DNA from: Rickettsiales bacterium | GTDB lineage: Bacteria; Pseudomonadota; Alphaproteobacteria; Rickettsiales; CANDYO01 | NCBI GenBank assembly: GCA_947424995.1 | Contig: CANDYO010000143.1 | Span: 1 to 5,227, forward strand | DNA: 5,227 nt | Reading direction: 5' to 3' | Shown: positions 1 to 4,766 of the stretch, one piece after another | Layout: every line of letters starts with the position of its first letter | Position numbering within the stretch: the first letter of the stretch is position 1 | Notes under the pieces: model-generated | What the model was told of the DNA's origin: nothing | What the model saw: the letters and a program-made list of their open reading frames with translations, nothing else | Databases searched by the model: none | Translations under genes and position numbers: made by a program

Positions 1-11
1 ATGGTAAATGA

Positions 12-387
12 AAACATTTTAGCAAAACCTTAAAAAGGCTGGCTAGCACATTAGTAAGCCCTTATTTCTTCAATGATACGTTTACTATAAAGAACACAAA
101 AGTGTCTTCAAAAATAAGACAAGAAAATTATAATTCAAACTTTATGGTTTTATGATAAGATGAAAACCTCAAGAAAAAATGATATTGACAGGAAAAAATA
201 TCTTCCAATTAATACCGCGAATAATTAAAAAGATTGTTTTTATTATTCGCATACAAAAACTTTGCTCTTTATTGATAAAGATAAGATTAAATCTTTTGAT
301 TCATATAAAGACTCTTTAATATAAGGTTTGCTTTATAGTCTTCAATATATAATTATAAGTTGTCTATTAAAAGCTTATATCAATTAG
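12..387 (+). pseudogene. Possible decayed reading frame, unrecognised
   Basis: I do not recognise a family here. One plus-strand frame is open from 12 to 152 (47 codons, containing KTLKRLASTLVSPYFF). It overlaps a second frame open from 118, which has an ATG at 160 (MKTSRKNDIDRKKYLP) and runs to TAA at 226-228. That second frame continues for 31 codons (YYSHTKTLLFIDKDKIK) to TAA at 322-324, then 20 more codons to TAG at 385-387. These runs are long for such AT-rich DNA, and three of them follow one another in one frame. A gene broken by one frameshift and two stops would explain this. Chance is not excluded: there is no clear ribosome binding site, and no homology was tested. It converges on msrB. 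Confidence 0.25.
217..250. repeat. Strong hairpin downstream of msrB
   Basis: The arms GCGAATAAT (217-225) and ATTATTCGC (242-250) are perfectly complementary. After a one-base bulge at 226, five A (227-231) pair with five T (237-241), giving a 14-bp stem and a 5-base loop. It lies 134 bp beyond the msrB stop and could end or stabilise the rep-msrB transcript. Neither strand has a U-run directly after the stem, so it is not a textbook intrinsic terminator. It also overlaps the possible broken reading frame. Confidence 0.5.
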
Positions 388-779
388 TTACGCTTAAAAT
401 TTAAAGCCACAGAACTTACACAGTACCGGAGCCCTGTAGGTTTAGGTCCATCTTGAAACACGTGTCCAAGATGAGAGTCACATTGTTTACAAGTTATTTC
501 TATTCTTTTCATTCCGTGTGAAGCATCTTCTTTTTCTTCTATCTCTCTTTCACTTATTGTTTTGTAAAAGCTTGGCCATCCAGAGCCTGAATCATATTTT
601 TGGCTAGATCTAAATAATTCATTATCACAACATATGCAACTATATATTCCTTCTTCGTTATATTTGTTATATTTCCCGCTAAAAGGAACTTCTGTTCCTT
701 TTAGCCTACAAACATAATAAGAGTCTTCTGAAAGCTTAGTTTTCCACTCTTCTTCCGTTTTAATTATCTTATTTTGCAT
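384..779 (-). CDS. msrB: Peptide-methionine (R)-S-oxide reductase MsrB
   Basis: Reduces methionine-R-sulfoxide in proteins back to methionine, a cytosolic oxidative-damage repair step normally recycled by thioredoxin. At 131 aa it is a complete, stand-alone MsrB domain without a signal peptide. Visible family motifs are GTEVPFSGKY (28-37), the zinc cysteines C48/C51 and C97/C100, GSGWPSF (65-71), HLGHVFQDGPKPTGLRYC (103-120) and the catalytic Cys120 in RYC. The usual recycling cysteine of the GCGWPSF motif is replaced by Ser66, so another cysteine (Cys24 or Cys50 are candidates) or direct reduction must serve. The start is supported by a strong Shine-Dalgarno, GGAGGTG, at 785-791. The ATG shares one base with the rep stop (TAATG), so it is probably translationally coupled to rep. 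A metabolic repair gene directly behind a plasmid rep gene is unusual and looks like acquired cargo. Confidence 0.95.
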   Translation of the reverse strand: MQNKIIKTEEEWKTKLSEDSYYVCRLKGTEVPFSGKYNKYNEEGIYSCICCDNELFRSSQKYDSGSGWPSFYKTISEREIEEKEDASHGMKRIEITCKQCDSHLGHVFQDGPKPTGLRYCVSSVALNFKRN

Positions 780-1984
780 TAAGCCACCTCCCCTTTTCCG
801 CTTTCAATAAATATTTCTATCTCTTTGATTTTAAAATCAGTTTGTTTAAATGAATCTATTATGTCATGCATGTAATTAGTTAATATCCATTCCTTTATAA
901 ATTTTGATGGAGCTATAAGAAATGCTTTATCTTTTTCGTAACCTTTAAGACTTAATTTCTTAAACCATGATTTATATGTATCTTCTCCTTTTTTTCTTTT
1001 TAATATTTCTTTAACATTGTTCCAAGTAGGATCATTACAAGTTTCTTCTGCATCTTCTATAATTTCTTCATTTTTGCCTTCTGTTATTTTTTCTTCTCTT
1101 TGATGATAATAATTTTCTAAAACCCTAATGAGATTTTCTTTCTTGATCGCCCAAGTAAGATCAGCTTTCCAATTATTGGCCCCTCCTCCCATAAGGAATT
1201 TACTTTTCTTAATAGTTAAACAATAGTTTTCCCAATTTGTAAGATCATTCTCTAATGATTCTTCAAGGAGATCCTTTAAATTCACTAATCTTGCATGACT
1301 GGGAACAGATGGCTTTTCAGCTTCTCTTAAAATTCTATCCCAAATATTTATCATTTCTTTCTCTCTCTCAAAAACATTTTGTTCAACTGCCTTTGAATTA
1401 ATTGATTTTTTTAGAGAGAGAGAATTTTTTGTAGTAATCTTTGTAGTAGTCTTTGTATATGTATGGGGATCTATACCCTTAGGTGTGGGCTCAAAAGCCT
1501 GGAGGTCTGAGTAAATAAACTCAGGGGTATGGGGATTAATACCCATACCTATATCCAATTTTTTCTCTGTAATATTAGATATTTTTATTGGATCAATTTG
1601 AATAAACATGACATTAGCTAAATTAGAACCTTGAAAAGTAACGTTGCGAAAAATACGCTTTATTAATCCAAGTTTCTCTAAGCGTTGGAGTGATTTTTTT
1701 ATTTGGTCTCTTGTAAGACCAAATAAATCTTCTAGATCTTTATATCCCTTTTGGAGCAGGTCAGATTTGAATTTTTTTTTGTACCCTGTTATTTTTCCAG
1801 AAATTTCATCTCTAAGTGTAGTAGGTCTATACCAATAAACAATATCTGACAGTAAAAAAATAGATATTAAATCAGGTTTATTATTAGGCAGTCGTATGTG
1901 AGTAAGCCACTCTATAGGAATAATATTCCCTTCGAAATTAATAGTGCCAATAGTTTTGACCTCACTTGTTAGGTCATATGTCAT
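779..1984 (-). CDS. Plasmid replication initiator (wHTH plus DnaA domain I)
   Basis: Probable Rep protein, 401 aa. The N-terminal half (about 15-130) has the composition and pattern of the winged-helix replication proteins of phages and integrative elements: IPIEWLTHIRLPNNKPDL, DIVYWYRP, then a helix-turn-helix near 80-110 (LFGLTRDQIKKSLQRLEKLG). A Thr/Lys-rich linker (about 140-200) holds a repeat, GINPHT/GIDPHT, and TYTK-TTTK-ITTK. The middle (about 213-292) includes FLMGGGANNWKADLTWAIK, a replisome-organiser-like motif. The C-terminus (about 318-395: W321, W340F, IAPSKFIKEWI, NYMHDII) matches DnaA domain I, which in DnaA binds the DnaB helicase. There is no Walker A or AAA+ domain, so it is not a DnaA. 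DnaA_N-bearing Rep proteins are known on Rickettsia plasmids. The start is supported by GAGGT at 1989-1993. It follows the small RHH gene on the same strand, and copy control is probably at that upstream region. Confidence 0.85.
   Translation of the reverse strand: MTYDLTSEVKTIGTINFEGNIIPIEWLTHIRLPNNKPDLISIFLLSDIVYWYRPTTLRDEISGKITGYKKKFKSDLLQKGYKDLEDLFGLTRDQIKKSLQRLEKLGLIKRIFRNVTFQGSNLANVMFIQIDPIKISNITEKKLDIGMGINPHTPEFIYSDLQAFEPTPKGIDPHTYTKTTTKITTKNSLSLKKSINSKAVEQNVFEREKEMINIWDRILREAEKPSVPSHARLVNLKDLLEESLENDLTNWENYCLTIKKSKFLMGGGANNWKADLTWAIKKENLIRVLENYYHQREEKITEGKNEEIIEDAEETCNDPTWNNVKEILKRKKGEDTYKSWFKKLSLKGYEKDKAFLIAPSKFIKEWILTNYMHDIIDSFKQTDFKIKEIEIFIESGKGEVA
1359..1424. repeat. 11-bp inverted repeat around AT-rich segment in rep
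   Basis: TTCTCTCTCTC (1359-1369) and GAGAGAGAGAA (1414-1424) are perfect 11-bp complements. They enclose 44 bp that are largely A+T (1370-1413). The structure sits inside the rep linker region and directly adjoins the 12-bp tandem repeats that begin at 1428. It could be the DNA-unwinding part of an origin internal to rep. A related string (CTCTCTCT followed by AAAAACAT) recurs at 4486-4501. Confidence 0.6.
1428..1463. repeat. Three 12-bp tandem repeats within rep
   Basis: TTTGTAGTAATC (1428-1439), TTTGTAGTAGTC (1440-1451) and TTTGTATATGTA (1452-1463) lie head to tail. They encode the Thr/Lys repeat TYTK-TTTK-ITTK of Rep (residues 175-186), so the repetition exists at both DNA and protein level. 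With the neighbouring AT-rich block they resemble iterons of an origin embedded in its initiator gene. The alternative is plain low-complexity linker coding. Confidence 0.55.
1461..1549. repeat. 18-bp repeat pair with 8-bp-arm palindrome in rep
   Basis: GTATGGGGATCTATACCC (1461-1478) and GTATGGGGATTAATACCC (1527-1544) match at 16 of 18 positions and lie 66 bp apart. The second copy sits in a perfect palindrome, GGTATGGG (1526-1533) against CCCATACC (1542-1549), with an 8-base centre. Two smaller hairpins lie between them: CTGAGT/ACTCAG (1507-1512, 1519-1524) and GGCT/AGCC (1488-1491, 1496-1499). They encode the GIDPHT/GINPHT peptides of Rep. The block is G-rich against an AT-rich gene and is a candidate initiator binding site. 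Confidence 0.6.
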
Positions 1985-2024
1985 GTTTACCTCAATTATT
2001 GATAATCAGGCACTCACTTTAAGA

Positions 2025-2053
2025 TTGACACTATTCCCTTTTTACTATATCAT
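2025..2053 (+). promoter_or_regulatory. Promoter of predicted antisense RNA
   Basis: A perfect -35 TTGACA (2025-2030), a 17-bp spacer and TATCAT (2048-2053, five of six matches to TATAAT) point away from rep toward the RHH gene. Transcription would begin near 2060. It is opposite in polarity to all genes here and leads straight into a hairpin with a U-rich tail. The first eight bases, TTGACACT, also occur in the promoter of the RHH gene (2405-2412, minus strand), which suggests a shared regulator. Confidence 0.6.
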
Positions 2054-2059
2054 CAAATT

Positions 2060-2113
2060 ATCAGGTTCGATGGGGTGTAATGCTTTATTAAGTGTTGCAC
2101 CTTATTCTTATTT
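2060..2113 (+). ncRNA. Predicted countertranscribed RNA of about 50 nt
   Basis: A short transcript is predicted from the promoter at 2025-2053 to the U-rich tail ending near 2113. It would be antisense to the leader between the CopG-like gene and rep. The layout (repressor gene, antisense RNA in the gap, rep) and the size match RNAII of pMV158, which inhibits repB translation. By analogy this RNA would pair with the rep mRNA leader and limit Rep synthesis. Both the RNA and its role are inferred from sequence; there is no family match by eye. Confidence 0.45.
2074..2113 (+). terminator. Intrinsic terminator ending the antisense RNA
   Basis: The arms 2074-2085 and 2090-2101 form a 12-bp stem with loop UAUU (2086-2089), followed by a U-rich tail, TTATTCTTATTT (2102-2113). 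The stem includes three G-U wobbles (2078/2097, 2081/2094, 2082/2093). These pair only in plus-strand RNA and become A-C mismatches in minus-strand RNA. The structure therefore favours function on the plus strand. Confidence 0.55.
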
Positions 2114-2128
2114 GTAAAATTAAGTTAC

Positions 2129-2329
2129 TCAACTCAACTCATCTTTTTCTTCCTCTGCAATTTCTGATAAAATTTCTTTTTCTTTTGCCATTTTTTCTTT
2201 TGCAGCTTCAATCAGCCATCTGCCCCTATCTGTTAAAGCGTAGTTCTTTAAATGGTCATCTAGATCTTTTAGGAACTGCTTAGAGGCAGTTATGGAAATT
2301 CTTTTTATTTCATTTTTTAGCACAGCCAT
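2129..2329 (-). CDS. CopG-like ribbon-helix-helix repressor (66 aa)
   Basis: A small DNA-binding protein of the ribbon-helix-helix type. The pattern is a basic beta strand (KRISITAS, residues 9-16), helix A (about 17-29, FLKDLDDHLKN), a turn with TDRGR (33-37) and helix B (about 37-51, WLIEAAKEKMAKE). A charged Glu/Lys tail follows. Such proteins act as dimers on short operators. Its position directly upstream of rep on the same strand, with a strong promoter ahead of it, suggests an autoregulated transcriptional repressor of its own and rep transcription, as CopG is in pMV158. The ribosome binding site is weak (AAGAG about 11 bases before the ATG). An antitoxin is the main alternative, but no toxin gene adjoins it. 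A plus-strand open frame overlapping it looks like a shadow. Confidence 0.75.
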   Translation of the reverse strand: MAVLKNEIKRISITASKQFLKDLDDHLKNYALTDRGRWLIEAAKEKMAKEKEILSEIAEEEKDELS

Positions 2330-2369
2330 ATATTATAAAACTCTTATTTAGATTGTTAGTAATAATAAA

Positions 2370-2398
2370 CTAATAACAAATGTATTATGATAGGTCAA
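2370..2398 (-). promoter_or_regulatory. Second, weaker promoter of the copG-like gene
   Basis: TTGACC (2393-2398, five of six) and TATTAG (2370-2375, four of six) are separated by 17 bp. This site overlaps the stronger promoter just upstream, so the two would be tandem, with starts about 14 bp apart. Alternatively the TTGACC is only a second copy of a TTGAC-type operator half-site. Confidence 0.3.
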
Positions 2399-2412
2399 GT
2401 TAAAAGTGTCAA
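2384..2412 (-). promoter_or_regulatory. Main promoter of the copG-like/rep/msrB transcript
   Basis: A perfect -35 TTGACA (2407-2412), a 17-bp spacer and CATAAT (2384-2389, five of six) lie upstream of the 66-aa RHH gene. The predicted start near 2377 leaves a leader of about 48 nt. No clear promoter was found for rep itself, so this one probably drives the RHH gene, rep and msrB together. TTGAC occurs twice here (2408-2412 and 2394-2398), a possible repressor-binding repeat. Confidence 0.6.
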
Positions 2413-2442
2413 TAGAAGATTCGTAGAAAGAGATATTTAATG

Positions 2443-2492
2443 TTTGATTGAGTGTGGATTGTAGTGTCGTGTTTAGTGCGTTGTTTGATGTG
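2443..2492. repeat. Degenerate 12-bp tandem repeats (iteron- or operator-like)
   Basis: TTTGATTGAGTG (2443-2454), TGGATTGTAGTG (2455-2466) and TCGTGTTTAGTG (2467-2478) are contiguous 12-mers all ending in AGTG. A looser fourth unit follows at 2479-2492 (CGTTGTTTGATGTG). The exact octamer TGTTTGAT occurs at 2441-2448 and 2482-2489. TTGTAGT is shared with the rep-internal repeats (1429-1435, 1441-1447). The array lies just upstream of the copG-like promoter and may bind Rep or an RHH protein. Confidence 0.5.
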
Positions 2493-2804
2493 TTATTAAA
2501 AGAGCGAGTCTTTTTAAGTAGATAAAACTCCTTCTAAAAGAAAAGGTCACTACATGCTACAAAGCTTATATAGATTAAGCTTACGTCGGTTTATTATATT
2601 TTTTTTGTTTCAGTGGAAGCAATAAGTCTTAATAAAAAATATATAACAAAATTCTGTATTTTAGCACTTATAATATAGCTATAACTATATTATATTGACT
2701 TTTTAAAGAAATATAAAAATATGAGATGTGTTGCATTTATGCATCTGTTTTTAGCATAGTAATAAAAAATTTTACAGATTAGCCAATTAGTTACTAGAGA
2801 AAAT
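2493..2804. other. Gene-free spacer between the two RHH genes
   Basis: No open frame of note was seen. It holds a 10-bp-arm palindrome (2669-2694) and a weak 7-bp hairpin AGATGTG/TGCATCT (2724-2730, 2740-2746, two wobbles on the plus strand) followed by GTTTTTAG. Read on the minus strand, that hairpin keeps only five pairs before CATATTTTTATATTTC, so it is at best a poor terminator for the parA operon. Confidence 0.5.
2669..2694. repeat. Perfect palindrome with 10-bp arms
   Basis: TATAATATAG (2669-2678) and CTATATTATA (2685-2694) are exact complements around CTATAA. No U-run follows on either strand. It may be a protein-binding site, a cruciform or a weak transcript end for the partition operon. 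The arms contain only one G:C pair, so chance in AT-rich DNA is possible. Confidence 0.45.
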
Positions 2805-3059
2805 TTAAGTTTTGCTCTTTATATACTCTGCAACTACCCTAACAACAAAGCCAGATCTATTTCCTTCAGTTGGGTTTTCTTTTAAAAAACGATTCAGTTC
2901 TTTATAGAAAGCATCTGACATGGATATAGGACGTCCTTTAAATAAATTTTTTTCTTCTGTTTTGGGTTCTTGTTGAAGGTTTTTTATATGGTCAGGATCC
3001 TGAATAAATTTTAGCTCTTCTGCTGAAAGTTTGTTTGGGTTTGGTATGTTTTTTTTCAT
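2805..3059 (-). CDS. Ribbon-helix-helix partition protein, ParB/ParG-like (84 aa)
   Basis: Probable centromere-binding partner of the ParA encoded just upstream. Residues 1-41 are polar, Lys/Glu/Pro-rich and probably disordered. From about 42 the pattern is ribbon-helix-helix: strand RPISMS (43-48), helix A (about 49-60, AFYKELNRFLKE) and helix B (about 66-82, NRSGFVVRVVAEYIKS). A flexible N-terminal arm plus an RHH domain is the design of ParG/Omega-type proteins, whose arm stimulates the ParA ATPase. The gene begins 69 bp after parA on the same strand, as expected for a type Ib par operon. No good Shine-Dalgarno is seen. A TTGTTGTATA motif at 3084-3093, also present upstream of parA, lies in the gap and may be a binding site. 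The partition role is inferred from neighbourhood and domain. Confidence 0.75.
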   Translation of the reverse strand: MKKNIPNPNKLSAEELKFIQDPDHIKNLQQEPKTEEKNLFKGRPISMSDAFYKELNRFLKENPTEGNRSGFVVRVVAEYIKSKT

Positions 3060-3128
3060 AGTATTATGCTTTATATTATCTAATTGTTGTATAAAGAAAA
3101 TGAAACGATAAATATAATTTAGTTTCTT

Positions 3129-3812
3129 TTATTTTTTATCTTTAATAATTAATGCTATTTCTTCATAGCATTGAGTTATATCAGCTATCGCTTTAGAATC
3201 TGGAGGTGTATACTCAATCACCCCTTTGCCATCTTTAATTGAATGTTTAAATGCAGCTCTTTCTTTTATAAAGGATTTTAAAATATGATCAGGTTGAATA
3301 TTATTATTGTCAAAAAAATTGATAGCTTCGGAGATAGCTATTTTAGAATGTATGGCTGGCACTTTATTAAAAACGAATATAAGAGGTATCTTTCTTCCTT
3401 GAACAGTACTGAGTTGTCTTAATATATTTATCAAAGTTTCTACTTCCCATAAATCTATAGGTGAAGGAGGACAAGTAGTTATAACATAGTCGCTCCGGAG
3501 GAGAGCTCCTCGCATATTGGCATTATCTACGCCAGGACTGTCGATTAATACAGTATAACCTTGGTTTTTTTTGTCGTTTGCTATTTCTAAAAGTGTATTA
3601 CCTTGAGCGCTTGCAACAAACATACTCGTTAATTTAGAACCTTCTTCTATCATGAATTCACGTACTTTATTCCATTTAGTAATAGTATTTTGAGAATCAC
3701 CATCTAAAATAACAACTTTTTTTCCTTGGTTTAAAAAAGCAATAGCTAAATTTAAAATGAAAGTGGATTTTCCAACTCCTCCCTTAGTGCTTGCAACTGT
3801 AATAATTGGCAT
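3129..3812 (-). CDS. parA: ParA-family partition ATPase
   Basis: A Walker-type ATPase that moves plasmid copies along the nucleoid by ATP-dependent DNA binding, with a small DNA-binding partner. At 227 aa it lacks the N-terminal helix-turn-helix of long ParAs and fits the short type Ib class. The deviant Walker A box KGGVGKST covers residues 10-17, with signature Lys10 and catalytic Lys15. Walker A' is LDGDSQ (36-41) and Walker B is VLIDSPG (88-94, Asp91). The start is supported by the Walker box position and by GAGG 9 bases before the ATG. The RHH gene follows on the same strand, and a promoter and repeats lie upstream (3848-3939). MinD or other ParA-like cargo ATPases are less likely in this context. 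Confidence 0.92.
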   Translation of the reverse strand: MPIITVASTKGGVGKSTFILNLAIAFLNQGKKVVILDGDSQNTITKWNKVREFMIEEGSKLTSMFVASAQGNTLLEIANDKKNQGYTVLIDSPGVDNANMRGALLRSDYVITTCPPSPIDLWEVETLINILRQLSTVQGRKIPLIFVFNKVPAIHSKIAISEAINFFDNNNIQPDHILKSFIKERAAFKHSIKDGKGVIEYTPPDSKAIADITQCYEEIALIIKDKK

Positions 3813-3847
3813 TGTTTAAAACCTCATTCTTGAATTGTAATTTTTAG

Positions 3848-3876
3848 ACGATACACCAAAAAAATGAAGGAGTCAA
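3848..3876 (-). promoter_or_regulatory. Promoter of the parA operon
   Basis: TTGACT (3871-3876, five of six) and TATCGT (3848-3853, four of six) are spaced by 17 bp. Transcription would start near 3841, giving a leader of about 30 nt before parA. Repeats just upstream (3895-3939) are well placed for autoregulation by the partition complex. Confidence 0.5.
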
Positions 3877-3894
3877 TGATTTAGATAATAATTG

Positions 3895-3939
3895 TATAAC
3901 AGTTATATAGTTATTAGATATTTGTTGTATATTTGTTGT
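3895..3939. repeat. Candidate parS/operator: palindrome plus tandem repeat
   Basis: A 13-bp palindrome TATAAC-A-GTTATA (3895-3907) is followed by an exact 11-bp tandem repeat ATATTTGTTGT (3918-3928 and 3929-3939). The 10-mer TTGTTGTATA spanning the repeat junction (3922-3931) recurs at 3084-3093, between parA and its partner gene. In type Ib systems the centromere usually lies upstream of parA and consists of short repeats bound by the RHH protein. The assignment is by position and repetition only. Confidence 0.5.
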
Positions 3940-4375
3940 GCTAAAATTTATGTGCCATTTTAGAAAAACATTTTATTTATAATGAGAGCTATACGTTTGA
4001 AGGGTTTATTTTAAAGAGAAGGTTGCTTGTAAAGGTGAATTCTATAAATCAAATAGTGCAACAATATATTGAAATGATACAATGATATGTAATATATTTG
4101 GGCTTAAAAATACATATGGAATTGTGATTATGCTACCCCTACCCTTTCTTATATTTGCCAAAGAGAAATAAATGCACTTATAGAAAATCATCATTTCAGA
4201 GCTGTATTTTAATATTTAAAAACCCCGTAGTCATAGTAATTGTTGGTCAATGGTAGTATTTTGGATTTAATGATGTATCAAACGTTAAAATTTATAAGTT
4301 ATTTTGGCTTAGGCAATATTAAAATTATAAGACGATAGATAGTACGGATAAGATAATAAATGGCCGTTTACCCAG

Positions 4376-4390
4376 TTGCTTAATAAGCAA
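4376..4390. repeat. Palindrome TTGCTTA-A-TAAGCAA
   Basis: Perfect 7-bp arms around a single A. The arm TAAGCAA is shared with the palindrome at 4743-4766, which suggests a recurring binding site rather than isolated chance. Confidence 0.45.
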
Positions 4391-4570
4391 AAATATACTA
4401 CGCAATAATTATATAACTCTTCATCAACTATTATATAAGAAAGATATAAATTGTTGTTTATAGTGGTCAAGTGCTTTTCCATAATCTCTCTCTAAAAACA
4501 TGTGAAAAGCTGGATTAATAATTTTCAAAATTATCAGCTTAGTAACTATTATTCAGTATTCTAAAGCCTC

Positions 4571-4604
4571 TATTCTTCTAAGTGTTAGTTATCAAGGAAG
4601 AATA
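4571..4604. repeat. Inverted repeat with 8-bp arms
   Basis: TATTCTTC (4571-4578) and GAAGAATA (4597-4604) are exact complements with an 18-base loop. No function can be assigned. Confidence 0.4.
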
Positions 4605-4742
4605 TAGTCCTTTATCTTAATAATAACACACACAAGATTTATTTACCTAGACAAGTAAATATTGCAGAGCCATATGTAAATCAATTCGCAAAATATGTGC
4701 AAGTTATCACTTAATATTATTGTACATGTGATATATATCTGT

Positions 4743-4766
4743 TAAGCAATAATTATGTATTGCTTA
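4743..4766. repeat. Palindrome TAAGCAATA / TATTGCTTA
   Basis: Perfect 9-bp arms with a 6-base centre (ATTATG). The arms contain the TAAGCAA/TTGCTTA half-site of 4376-4390. No U-run follows, so a terminator is unlikely; a dimeric protein site or cruciform is possible. Confidence 0.5.

Noticed and set aside
185..213. Plus-strand TTGACA-N17-ATTAAT promoter
   Set aside because: The -10 matches only four of six without the key first two bases, and no gene follows.
1644..1838. Plus-strand open frame of 64 codons
   Set aside because: It lies wholly antisense within the conserved winged-helix part of rep, has no family pattern and is explained as a shadow.
2092..2283. Plus-strand open frame of 63 codons, Leu/Phe-rich
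   Set aside because: It is antisense to the RHH gene, its hydrophobicity mirrors the Glu/Lys-rich tail, and the predicted antisense RNA should end before most of it.
2724..2752. Terminator of the parA operon
   Set aside because: The better fold and the T-run are on the plus strand, opposite to the operon. On the minus strand only five pairs remain.
3945..4086. Plus-strand run of about 46 codons (contains AILEKHFIYNESYTFEGF)
   Set aside because: It has no ATG, GTG or TTG near its beginning and no ribosome binding site. Several runs of this length are expected in 1.4 kb of such AT-rich DNA.
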